This document shows, piece by piece, positions 25,292 to 33,130 of a stretch of 33,130 nt of DNA. Source of the DNA: Enterococcus columbae (GTDB lineage: Bacteria > Bacillota > Bacilli > Lactobacillales > Enterococcaceae); assembly GCA_020742395.1 (NCBI GenBank), contig DYWZ01000064.1, forward strand, positions 1 through 33,130, in the 5' to 3' direction. Every line of letters begins with the position of its first letter. Position 1 is the stretch's first letter. The notes under the pieces are model-generated. The model saw only the letters and a list, made by a program, of their open reading frames with translations. It did not search any database and had not been told where the DNA came from. The position numbers and the translations under genes were made by a program.

Positions 25292-26179
25292 ATGTCAATA
25301 AATGTCTTAAAAGAAATTGAAATTATGCGAGCTGAATGTAAACAAAATGATGATTTAAGGGATGCGGGCTTACCCTTAGAAATCCCTGAGGTGACTCGGA
25401 TTAACGATTTAGCTTATGGTCCAGATGAAAAATGGCATCTACTCGATTTGTATTTGCCAAAAAATTGTACGGGAAAAATTCCAACGATTATCCATATTCA
25501 CGGTGGAGGATGGATCTACGGTACTAAAGAAACTTATCAATTTTATGGTCTGTCATTAGCCAAAGAAGGCTTTGCTTTTGTTAATTTTAATTATCACTTA
25601 GGTCCAGATGTCCAATTTCCGGGTATTTTAGATGATGTAGATTTGCTCATGCATTGGGTAGCTCAGCATGGTGAAGACTATCAACTAGATTTGGATAATA
25701 TCTTTTTAGCTGGCGATAGTGCTGGAGGACAAATGGTGGAACAATACCTGGCTATCTTAACTAACGAAGCATATCGTCAAGCATTTGGCTATCAATTACC
25801 TAAGCTAACCATTCGAGCAGCTGCCTTAAATTGTGGGGCTTACTTTATCCATTTACCTGGAATCATTAACGGGGCAGTCAAGGGCTATTTTACCGATCAA
25901 GCCATACAAAAATATCAAGAATTATTAGCGGTTGAAGACTATTTAACCCCTAATCTACCTCCTTTATATATTATGAGCGCCAATCAGGATTTTTTATATG
26001 CGCAAGCACTTCGCTTAGATGGCTATCTATTAGCCAAAAAAATCCCTCATGAATTACACATCTATGGTACGCCGGAACAGCCTCGCCAGCATGTATTTCA
26101 TTGTAATATCAAAGATGAAATTGCTAGACAATGTAATATGGATGAATTGGCCTTTTTTAGAAAACATTTAGCGCAATAG
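25292..26179 (+). CDS. alpha/beta hydrolase (HSL-type esterase)
   Basis: 295-residue cytosolic carboxylesterase of the hormone-sensitive-lipase type (Abhydrolase_3). Oxyanion motif HIHGGGWIYG (about 70), nucleophile GDSAGG (about 145), acid Asp in SANQDFLYA and His in QHVFH near the end. SD GAGGAGG upstream of ATG. It is first in an operon with a ROK kinase and an AraC regulator, which suggests it deacylates a sugar ester or acylated glycoside before phosphorylation; that role is inference. Confidence 0.88.
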   Translation: MSINVLKEIEIMRAECKQNDDLRDAGLPLEIPEVTRINDLAYGPDEKWHLLDLYLPKNCTGKIPTIIHIHGGGWIYGTKETYQFYGLSLAKEGFAFVNFNYHLGPDVQFPGILDDVDLLMHWVAQHGEDYQLDLDNIFLAGDSAGGQMVEQYLAILTNEAYRQAFGYQLPKLTIRAAALNCGAYFIHLPGIINGAVKGYFTDQAIQKYQELLAVEDYLTPNLPPLYIMSANQDFLYAQALRLDGYLLAKKIPHELHIYGTPEQPRQHVFHCNIKDEIARQCNMDELAFFRKHLAQ

Positions 26180-26188
26180 GTGAAAGCT

Positions 26189-27103
26189 ATGAAAACATTT
26201 TTAGCTATAGATATTGGCGGAACTTATATCAAAAGCGCCCTGATTGATGAAACCGCGCATATCTCAAATAATAAACGTCTACCCACTACCCAAAGCTTAG
26301 GGGCCTTTCAAAACCAAATTTTGTCATTGGTCTCTCCTATGGCAGGTAGTATTACTGGTGTTGCTTTTAGTGTACCAGGTAAGGTCGATATTCATACATG
26401 TACCATTTATCATGGGGGTGCTTTAGCCTTTTTACATCAATTATCTCTACGAACATTAATTAAGCAAGCATTTCCGCATTTAGAGGTGTTAGCCGAAAAT
26501 GATGGAAAAGCAGCCGCTCTAGGTGAATTGGGTTATGGTAATTTACAAAACACCACTAACAGTGCAGTAATCACATTAGGAACAGGTGTTGGGGGTGGAT
26601 TAATTATAAATGGTGAAATCTATCGTGGTAGTCATTTTTTAGCAGGTGAGTTAAGCTCCATTTATGGTTTGGAAAGCAATGATGAAATTAAAGTTTATGG
26701 TTCGCTAGGCTCGGCAGTCCAAATGATTCAGCTAATCGGCACTAGCTTAAACCTAAAAAATCCAAACGATGGACAAGCTGTATTTCATGCACTTACGCAA
26801 AAAAATCCTATCGCTACGAAAATTTTTAAAAATTATTGTCGCCAAATTGCTCAGCTCATTCTCAGCATTCAAGCCGTTTTAGATTTGACTCATTATGCGA
26901 TTGGCGGAGGGATTAGCACTCAAACTATTTTGATTGAAGAAATCAATCGCCAATACGATGCATTGTTGGATAAAATCCAATATAATGGACATAAGATTGT
27001 TAAAGACACCTTGCACCGACCAACTATTTTAAAAGCCAAGCTTGGCAATCAGGCCAATTTATACGGTGCAGTCTATCCATTCATTAAGAGGAAAAATAAA
27101 TGA
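26189..27103 (+). CDS. ROK family sugar kinase
   Basis: 304-residue cytosolic kinase. ATP-binding LAIDIGGTYIKSALID at the N-terminus, catalytic ENDGKAAALGE near 110, and LGTGVGGGLI near 130. The Zn-binding CxCGxxGC motif of glucokinase-type ROK proteins is absent, as in beta-glucoside kinase BglK-like members, so the substrate is uncertain. ATG 26189 is chosen over GTG 26180 since AGGTG lies upstream of it. It sits 9 bases after the esterase and shares ATGA with the AraC gene. Confidence 0.87.
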   Translation: MKTFLAIDIGGTYIKSALIDETAHISNNKRLPTTQSLGAFQNQILSLVSPMAGSITGVAFSVPGKVDIHTCTIYHGGALAFLHQLSLRTLIKQAFPHLEVLAENDGKAAALGELGYGNLQNTTNSAVITLGTGVGGGLIINGEIYRGSHFLAGELSSIYGLESNDEIKVYGSLGSAVQMIQLIGTSLNLKNPNDGQAVFHALTQKNPIATKIFKNYCRQIAQLILSIQAVLDLTHYAIGGGISTQTILIEEINRQYDALLDKIQYNGHKIVKDTLHRPTILKAKLGNQANLYGAVYPFIKRKNK

Positions 27104-27960
27104 CGAATTATAATCACGAAATTGTCCAGCCAATTGATTCTTTACCCATATGGTATGCTTTATTTAATGAAAATAAGACAAATGCTACACCTAGTATCAT
27201 CCTGCCACATTGGTATCGAGGTATCGAGCTAAGCTATACCTATTCAGGAAAAATCGATGAATTTGTCATTAACAAACAAATTTTTCATACACAAGCAGAA
27301 AGGCTACTGTTGATTAACTCCTGCGAAATTCACAGTATCAAAACAACCACTAATGGTTCTGCTCTTTCTATTATTTTTCCTTATAGTTATGTGAAAAGTT
27401 TTTTTCCAGAAATTGACGGCTTTAATTTTGAATTAAACAATCCTAATTGCTTTACTCCAGAGCAACAGATCAGTTATCGAAAAATACAAAATGATTGCCG
27501 AGAGTTTTACAATATCGCTTACGAAAAAGCCAATTATTATCATTTTGATTTATCTATCCTATTCTTAAAAATCTTAAAGCAGCTAGTGAAGAATTTTCGT
27601 GTTGTCAAACAGCACGCTTCACCCAAATCGGTCTTGATTACTGCTAGATTACAACAAATAACGGATTATTTAGAAGCGCATTTTCGTGAATCCTTCTCAT
27701 TAGATGACTTAGCTAATCATATGCATCTATCAAAGGAATATCTCTCACGTTTTTTCAAACAGCATATGCAGATGACTATTGGTGACTATTTACGAAATAT
27801 CCGTGCACAAGCGGCTTATAACGAAATCATCCACAGCTCAGAAACACTAACGAATATCGCCTTAATGAGTGGATTTAGCGGTCTGCGCTCAATGAATCGA
27901 GCGTTAGAAAATAGCTATTTTGCCAATGCTACACAAATTAGAAAAAAAATCTCTAGGTAA
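27100..27960 (+). CDS. AraC family transcriptional regulator
   Basis: 286 residues: an N-terminal cupin-like ligand domain (about 20-150; LPHWYRGIELSYTYSG, LLINSCEIHSI) and a C-terminal double HTH (about 185-285; FSLDDLANHMHLSKEYLSR, then IALMSGFSGLRSMNRALE). It overlaps the kinase stop by four bases, with AAGAGG upstream. It is the probable activator of its own operon and perhaps of the divergent MFS gene, responding to a sugar. Confidence 0.9.
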   Translation: MTNYNHEIVQPIDSLPIWYALFNENKTNATPSIILPHWYRGIELSYTYSGKIDEFVINKQIFHTQAERLLLINSCEIHSIKTTTNGSALSIIFPYSYVKSFFPEIDGFNFELNNPNCFTPEQQISYRKIQNDCREFYNIAYEKANYYHFDLSILFLKILKQLVKNFRVVKQHASPKSVLITARLQQITDYLEAHFRESFSLDDLANHMHLSKEYLSRFFKQHMQMTIGDYLRNIRAQAAYNEIIHSSETLTNIALMSGFSGLRSMNRALENSYFANATQIRKKISR

Positions 27961-27985
27961 GAAAAACTTGCCTAGAGATTTTTTA
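27947..27985 (+). terminator. terminator overlapping the araC-type stop codon
   Basis: CTCTAGG (27951-27957) pairs with CCTAGAG (27971-27977), extended by AAG/CTT, followed by TTTTTT. The stop codon (27958-27960) lies in the hairpin. Confidence 0.85.
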
Positions 27986-28001
27986 TATGAAACATAAAAA
28001 T

Positions 28002-29192
28002 TTATTTACCTACACTAGCTAACAAAGCTTCGACTTTATCTGTACGTTCCCAAGGCAAATCAACATCTGTACGACCAAAATGACCGTAAGCTGCTGTTTG
28101 ACGATAAATTGGACGGCGTAAGTCTAACATTTCAATAATTCCTGCTGGACGTAGATCAAAGTTTTCGCGAACAGCGGCAATTAATTTTTCATTTGAAACC
28201 ACACCAGTACCAAATGTATTAATTGAAATGGAAACTGGTTGAGCCACACCAATAGCATAAGCTAATTGTACTTCGGCTTTTTTCGCTAATTTAGCTGCCA
28301 CAATATTCTTGGCAATATAACGTGCAGCATAACTTGCAGAACGGTCTACTTTTGTTGCATCCTTACCAGAGAAAGCTCCTCCACCATGACGAGCATATCC
28401 ACCATAAGTATCTACAATAATTTTTCGGCCAGTTAAACCAGCATCGCCTTGAGGTCCTCCAATAACAAAACGACCTGTTGGATTAATATAATACTTAGTT
28501 TCTTCATCTAATAATTCACTAGGAATAACTTCTTTAATAACTTTTTCAATCACATCTTGATGGATAGTTGCATTATCTACAGCTTCATCATGTTGTGTAC
28601 TAATAACTACAGTGTCTACACGCAACGGTTGTTCATTTTCATCATATTCCACAGTTACTTGCGATTTAGCATCTGGACGTAAATATTCTAATTCACCAGA
28701 TTTACGTAACTCAGCTAGACGACGTACTAAACGGTGACTTAATGCGATTGGTAATGGCATCAATTCTGGTGTCTCATCAACTGCAAAACCAAACATTAGC
28801 CCTTGGTCGCCAGCTCCCGTTTCGTCTTTGTCATCTTTTTGGGTTTCACGCGCTTCTAAAGCGGTATTTACTCCTTGCGCAATATCTGGTGACTGCTCGT
28901 CAATAGCAACTAATACGGCAACAGTGTCTCCATCAAACCCAAATTTCGCACGTGTATAACCAATTTCATTAATGGTTTTACGTACAACTTTTTGAATATC
29001 CACGTAAGCATTGGTTGAAATTTCACCAAATACTAAAACTAACCCAGTTGTTACTGAAGTTTCACAAGCAACACGAGCCATTGGATCCTTTTCTAAAATT
29101 GCATCTAAGATTGCATCACTAATTTGATCGGCAACCTTATCTGGATGTCCTTCAGATACTGATTCTGAAGTAAATAAATGTCTTTCTACCAT
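28002..29192 (-). CDS. metK: S-adenosylmethionine synthetase
   Basis: Makes SAM from methionine and ATP. 396 residues with the family motifs [19 protein letters not shown] at the N-terminus, [10 protein letters not shown] near 120 and GGGAFSGKD near 265 (P-loop-like). The start is ATG 29192 because homologues begin [11 protein letters not shown] and AGGGGG lies ten bases upstream. The in-frame extension further upstream is the riboswitch, not protein. Translation should be repressed by SAM through that leader. Confidence 0.97.
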   Translation of the reverse strand: MVERHLFTSESVSEGHPDKVADQISDAILDAILEKDPMARVACETSVTTGLVLVFGEISTNAYVDIQKVVRKTINEIGYTRAKFGFDGDTVAVLVAIDEQSPDIAQGVNTALEARETQKDDKDETGAGDQGLMFGFAVDETPELMPLPIALSHRLVRRLAELRKSGELEYLRPDAKSQVTVEYDENEQPLRVDTVVISTQHDEAVDNATIHQDVIEKVIKEVIPSELLDEETKYYINPTGRFVIGGPQGDAGLTGRKIIVDTYGGYARHGGGAFSGKDATKVDRSASYAARYIAKNIVAAKLAKKAEVQLAYAIGVAQPVSISINTFGTGVVSNEKLIAAVRENFDLRPAGIIEMLDLRRPIYRQTAAYGHFGRTDVDLPWERTDKVEALLASVGK

Positions 29193-29199
29193 GTTTTTT

Positions 29200-29266
29200 A
29201 TTCCCCCTAAATAATATTCGGTTACAAGGCATCTTCGCAAAAGGCGAATCCTTTCGGGAACTTGCA
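29200..29266 (-). promoter_or_regulatory. SMK box (SAM-III) riboswitch of metK
   Basis: Minus strand AAGTTCCCGAAAGGAT (from 29263), a short hairpin TTCGCCTTTTGCGAA, ATGCCTTGTAACCGA, then the Shine-Dalgarno AGGGGGAA (29208-29201). TTCCC pairs with GGGGGAA to hide the ribosome site when SAM binds, as known for Enterococcus, Streptococcus and Lactococcus metK. Confidence 0.92.
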
Positions 29267-29274
29267 ACAGTTTG

Positions 29275-29283
29275 ATTATAACA
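29275..29283 (-). promoter_or_regulatory. extended -10 promoter of metK
   Basis: Minus strand TGTTATAAT (29283-29275), right before the SMK box. Confidence 0.6.
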
Positions 29284-29381
29284 GATTTAGCTAAAAAACC
29301 TAGTATTTTTAATCATAAATTAACCATTTCGTGATAGATGCTTTGAATCACTCATTTTAGCAAACAAATAATCTTGCAGTA

Positions 29382-29390
29382 TGCTATACT
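29382..29390 (+). promoter_or_regulatory. extended -10 promoter of the glycerate kinase gene
   Basis: TGCTATACT at 29382-29390, 33 bases before the ATG. No convincing -35. Confidence 0.5.
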
Positions 29391-29423
29391 AAACACAGCA
29401 ATTACACTAAAGAAGGTGGCAGT

Positions 29424-30566
29424 ATGCGTGTATTAGCAGCAATTGATTCATTTAAAGGTTGTGCTTCATCATTTGAACTCAATCAAGCAGCATTAGCGGG
29501 CTTTCCAGCAGCTTGGGAAAAAATCAATGTACCGATTAGTGATGGTGGTGAAGGCACTTTAGAGGCAATCCAACAGGCGCTAGGCGGGCAGAGAGTAACC
29601 GTTAAAGCAGTCGATCCATTATATCGAGCAATCGAAGCCCCCATTTTAATCACCACCATTCAGCAAAAAAAGACCGCCTTTATTGTGTCGGCTGATTTTG
29701 TTGGGCTTACGCAAAGCATTATTGATGATATCCATATTCAACAAAGCAGTAGCTATGGGCTTGGTTTAGCAATCAAAGCAGCAATAGCTCAGCAAGTCGA
29801 AACGATTTATCTTACTTTAGGGGGAACTGGCACCTCTGATGGTGGATTAGGTCTTTTGGCTAGCTTGTTACCGGACTTCCTGCCTAATTTTACTCATAAT
29901 AAAAACCCCTTACTTGAAAAAATAAACCATTTTAATTGGGAGTGTTTGAAGTATTCTCCTCTTTCCAAGGTAAAATTAATTGGATTGACCGATGTAAATA
30001 ATCCTTATAGTGGTCCTCAAGGATTTGCGCCAATTTTTGCCCAACAAAAAGGAGCAAGTCTAAAAACGATTGCCAAGATGGATCAACAAGCTGAAATTTT
30101 CAAACAAAAAATCCAACAACATTTACAGCTTGATTTAAACGAAATTCCCGGTACAGGAGCAGCCGGTGGTCTAGGCGGTGCATTAAGCTTATTAAACGGT
30201 CAATTGCAAGCTGGCTTTCCAACAATTAGTCACATCATCCAACTTGAAAAAAAAATTAAAACTGCTGATTTAATTTTAACTGGTGAAGGTTCGCTAGATG
30301 CACAAAGTAATTTTGGCAAAGTACCTTATGGAATAGCGAAACTTGCCCAAACTTATAATGTCCCAGTCATCGCCTTAGCTGGCAAAAAAGCCCATGATTT
30401 AGGGCAACTCAATCAATTGTTGACCGCTTCTTTTTGTATTCATAACGAACCAGTCAGTTTAGCACAAGCGATGGATAAAAAGCGAACATTAACCAATCTT
30501 AAAAATATTGCTAGTAATATCGAACGGCTCTATTTAACTTTTCAAGATAGAATAAAGACTACCTAG
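29424..30566 (+). CDS. glycerate kinase (GlxK/GarK family)
   Basis: Phosphorylates D-glycerate with ATP. 380 residues of the PF02595 family: LAAIDSFKGCASSFE at the start, PISDGGEGTLEAI near 35, TLGGTGTSDGGLG near 133, GTGAAGGLGGAL near 250 and LTGEGSLDAQSNFGK near 290. AAGGTGG precedes ATG 29424. Monocistronic. No glycerate uptake or tartronate genes nearby. Confidence 0.93.
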   Translation: MRVLAAIDSFKGCASSFELNQAALAGFPAAWEKINVPISDGGEGTLEAIQQALGGQRVTVKAVDPLYRAIEAPILITTIQQKKTAFIVSADFVGLTQSIIDDIHIQQSSSYGLGLAIKAAIAQQVETIYLTLGGTGTSDGGLGLLASLLPDFLPNFTHNKNPLLEKINHFNWECLKYSPLSKVKLIGLTDVNNPYSGPQGFAPIFAQQKGASLKTIAKMDQQAEIFKQKIQQHLQLDLNEIPGTGAAGGLGGALSLLNGQLQAGFPTISHIIQLEKKIKTADLILTGEGSLDAQSNFGKVPYGIAKLAQTYNVPVIALAGKKAHDLGQLNQLLTASFCIHNEPVSLAQAMDKKRTLTNLKNIASNIERLYLTFQDRIKTT

Positions 30567-30589
30567 AAGGCAAACTAGGTAGTCTTTTT
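30554..30589 (+). terminator. terminator overlapping the glycerate kinase stop
   Basis: AAGACTACCTAG (30555-30566) pairs perfectly with CTAGGTAGTCTT (30575-30586), then TTT. The stop TAG is the end of the left arm. Confidence 0.88.
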
Positions 30590-30611
30590 GCAATGAAAAT
30601 GAAATATATGA

Positions 30612-31682
30612 TTATTGTGCGCTCACAAACTTAGCAGCTTGTTGACCTGCTTGACGACCAAAAATGACGATGTCTGCTACAGAGTTACCACCGATTCGGT
30701 TATCTCCATGTAAGCCACCAACTAATTCACCAGCGACATATAATCCTTTAATTGGTTGATTGTTTTTATCTAGTACTTCGGTATTGGTATTAATTTTCAC
30801 ACCACCCATTGAGTAGTGAATACCAGGGGCAATTTGAATAGCATAATAATTTGCTGTATCTAATGGATGTTCCATGGCAGTTATACGATTAAACGCAGTA
30901 TCTTGTTTATTAGCAACTGCTTGATTCCAATCACTCACCGCTTTTTCAAGATTTGCTTGATTAACTTTGATAGTTTTTGCCAAATCAGCAACTGTTTTCC
31001 CTTCTTTGACATAGCCTTGTTTAGCATAAAATTCGATAGCTGTAGCGCGACTTCTTACGCCTTGATCAAAAATTAAATAAGCACGTTTTTTCGGTAAAGC
31101 ATTAATAGCTGCAGATACTTTATCACAAGTATCCATTTCATTAACGAAACGATTACCTTCATCATCAACTAAGATTGCTCCTTCACCACGGACTGCTTCC
31201 CCAATTAAAATTCCTTTTTCTTGGTTCACTGTCGGGTGAATTTGAACTTTATCCATATCAATAATTTGGCCACCTAATTTTTCAACTAAAGCAATACCAT
31301 CACCGGTTGTCCCTTTAGAGTTAGTTGTCACATAGCCTTTTAAATCTGGGCGATATTTTTCAATCAATGCTTTACTTGCACCATAACCACCTGTTGTGAC
31401 AATCACTGCTTTTGCTTTAATATTTTTAGCTTTTTCACCTTGAATTTGCACTTTAACTTCGTTTACAACCCCATTGTTTGCTTTAATATCTTTGACATCA
31501 GCATTCACAAATACTGGGATTTTATGTTCAGATACATTGCGTAATAAACCTTGCACTAAGTATCCACCGATAGCTGAACCATCAGATGGTCGGTGTGTAC
31601 GTTTAACACTTATTCCACCAGTAATCGTTAAATTATCTAGCTTAATGCCGTTTTGATCTAACCAATCCACTGCTTCAGCTCT
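30612..31682 (-). pseudogene. fumarate reductase-type flavoprotein (FAD_binding_2), 5'-truncated
   Basis: C-terminal ~355 codons of a flavoprotein of the fumarate reductase/flavocytochrome c family (usually about 500 or more). Active-site features remain: HRPSDGSAIGG near the start, VNEMDTCD and AIQIAPGIHYSMGGV, and the FAD-tail GLYVAGELVGGLHGDNRIGG. The N-terminal FAD dinucleotide-binding GxGxxG part is gone. The frame ends at RAEAVDWLDQNG, immediately followed upstream by TGA and by sequence of a different gene. A GTG (31670) could initiate but has no ribosome site. Function lost. Confidence 0.85.
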
Positions 31683-32737
31683 ATGTCAAAGATAAGCAAG
31701 TTGGTGTAGTTGCTTTAGGTATAAGACTCACTTCACTTGGTAGTATTATTCGACGTACGATCCATGAGTATAGTTTTAGTTTAATTCTTAGTCTAATTAT
31801 CGGTTGTAGTTGTGCTGTATTATTAGCTTATTATATTAAACGCCAGCTCCATCATTTAGAACCTAGAGAAATTGTGCGTTTATTAGAAGAACGTAATGCG
31901 ATGTTAAATGAAACCAAAGATATTGTTCTTGTGATTGATTTACAAAAAAAGATTTTATTAGCCAATTTCAAAGCACAAGCACTCTATTCCAAACTACATG
32001 GAACCAATCAATCAATTATTAATCAGCCATTAACTAGTATTCTCTTATCTGTAGATGAACTTGCCTTTCAAAATAAATTTGAACAATTTTACCAACAAAA
32101 TGGCCAAGATTATTTTATCTCAATTGCTCCTATTCATGTGAAAAATAAACTGGTCGGGCATATCATCATTATGAAAAATGCGACAGAAACCTTATTTTTA
32201 GCGAATCAATTGGATAATACGAATTCCTATGCTTTAGCATTACAAAACAAAAATCATGAATTTATGAATAAATTACATGTCATCTATGGATTAGCTGATT
32301 TAAAAGCCTATGATAAATTGAAACAATATTTAAATGATCTCTTACAGCCTGAAAAAGAACTGACTCAACACTTAGCATTGTTAATACCTCAACCTATTTT
32401 GGCCGGCTTTTTACTCAGCCAACGGGAACAATTTAAAGAAAAGCATATTCAATTTAATTTAGAAATTGACTCAGTGATTCCAACAACTTTAGCCAATCGA
32501 CAACTTGAACAATTGCTAAGCATTTATCAATATATTCATCAGTTTATCTTAAAAAAACAGCTAACTAAACAATTGACAGTTCGAATTTTTTATCACGAAC
32601 AGATTTTACAAACAGAATATATATTAACTACTAACAATACTGATAAATTCAACTATTTGCAAACTTATCTTAATCAGGAATTCTTATCGACTGGCTCAAG
32701 ATTTGTCAAAGTCATATCACTTTTAGTAAAAAACTAG
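31682..32737 (+). pseudogene. CitA/DcuS-type sensor histidine kinase, 5'-truncated
   Basis: Open frame from the junction at about 31682. It starts in the tail of an extracellular sensor domain (YVKDKQVGVVALGIRL), then a membrane segment (SLILSLIIGCSCAVLLAYYI), a PAS domain (about 31895-32190) and an H-box-like LQNKNHEFMNKLHVIYGL. The C-terminal part should be a HATPase domain, but I see no N-box (NxxxNA) or DxGxG; it is short and degenerate. The first membrane segment and most of the sensor domain are missing. The usual DcuR-type response regulator gene does not follow. An internal GTG at 31874 could start a PAS-only product. Confidence 0.75.
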
Positions 32738-33130
32738 GCGATTCAAGCCAACTTATTATCCGAACTAGACTTGCGGAGAGTGACAACAGTTAACCTATAT
32801 ATATAAATATTTATAAAAACATAATTATAATTATCGATATGTAGTATAATCATTTTGAGGTGAAGTTTATGACTATGTATTCGATAGGTGAATTTGGAAA
32901 ACAAATAGGTGTAACGCCACAAACGTTGAGAAACTGGGATAAAAAAGGCGAATTAAAGCCCGCTCACGTTTCTCAAGGAGGTACTCGTTATTATTCTGAG
33001 GAACAACGAAATCAATTCTTAGGAATTGCTGGAAGAAAGAAACCAAAGCGGATAACTATCGGTTATTGTAGAGTAAGTTCAAACAAGCAGAAAGACGATT
33101 TAGAACGTCAAATTGAGAACGTTAAGTCTT
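32738..33130 (+). mobile_element. left part of an IS607-family insertion sequence
   Basis: The element must begin between the kinase remnant (ends 32737) and tnpA. IS607 elements lack terminal inverted repeats and target duplications, so the exact left end cannot be set. A TATAAT (32845-32850) and a palindromic AT stretch near 32797-32815 lie before tnpA. Confidence 0.65.
32869..33130 (+). CDS. tnpA: IS607-family serine recombinase TnpA (partial, runs off the window)
   Basis: ATG 32869 with GAGGTGA five bases upstream. The N-terminus is a MerR-like HTH (MYSIGEFGKQIGVTPQTLRN, then GGTRYYSEEQ) and is followed by the serine-recombinase catalytic start (ITIGYCRVSSNKQKDDLERQ), where the Ser in RVSS is the nucleophile. 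This domain order is typical of IS607 transposases. The rest, and any TnpB, lie beyond the edge. Confidence 0.9.
   Translation, partial: MTMYSIGEFGKQIGVTPQTLRNWDKKGELKPAHVSQGGTRYYSEEQRNQFLGIAGRKKPKRITIGYCRVSSNKQKDDLERQIENVKS

Overview
The window is AT-rich (mid-30s % GC by eye) Firmicutes DNA with strong AAGGAGG-type ribosome binding sites. It most resembles a lactic acid bacterium of the Lactobacillales, probably Enterococcaceae. The grounds are a bifunctional glutathione synthetase (GshF), a two-gene OpuA betaine transporter behind a BusR-like operator, an SMK-box (SAM-III) leader on metK, a T-box on leuS and a tributyrin-esterase-type hydrolase. Species cannot be named from the sequence alone.

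Layout. 1-583: a compact minus-strand transcription unit with a 27-residue ORF, then the bioY control region. 587-4731: bioY (biotin ECF S-component), a HesB-like protein, a DUF1694 protein and gshF. 4943-7889: the opuAA-opuABC osmoprotectant operon. 8163-11278: leuS with its T-box; a tandem copy of an intergenic repeat sits between the T-box and the gene, and a third copy lies at 2233-2419. 11364-13307: a two-headed cell wall hydrolase (GH73, four LysM, NlpC/P60). 13742-15948: a PAP2 phosphatase and the ytqA/ytqB (mnmL/mnmM) tRNA modification pair. 16069-19648: an esterase, then a fused tandem DUF1538 membrane protein, a tandem PII-like protein and an ArsC-like reductase.

19796-23623 is a decaying mannose-family PTS locus. 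IIA, IIB and IIC each carry one in-frame stop (TAG, TAA, TGA), IID is intact, the LevR-type activator is reduced to its C-terminal part, and an unidentified small gene has two TAG codons. The sigma-54 promoter and upstream repeats look intact. 23863-27960: an MFS transporter divergent from an esterase-ROK kinase-AraC operon. 28002-30566: metK with its SMK box, and glycerate kinase. 30612-32737: a deletion scar joins, head to head, a 5'-truncated fumarate-reductase-type flavoprotein gene and a 5'-truncated DcuS/CitA-type sensor kinase gene. 32869-33130: the start of an IS607-family element running off the window.

Themes. Regulation is legible in many places: BirA-like boxes, BusR-like operator, T-box, SMK box, sigma-54 promoter and cre-like sites. 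Several true starts are TTG or GTG hidden just downstream of an ATG fused to the Shine-Dalgarno sequence. Anaerobic C4-dicarboxylate/fumarate functions and one sugar PTS are being lost, while osmotic, thiol and cell-wall functions look intact. The most interesting undescribed unit is the DUF1538-PII pair.
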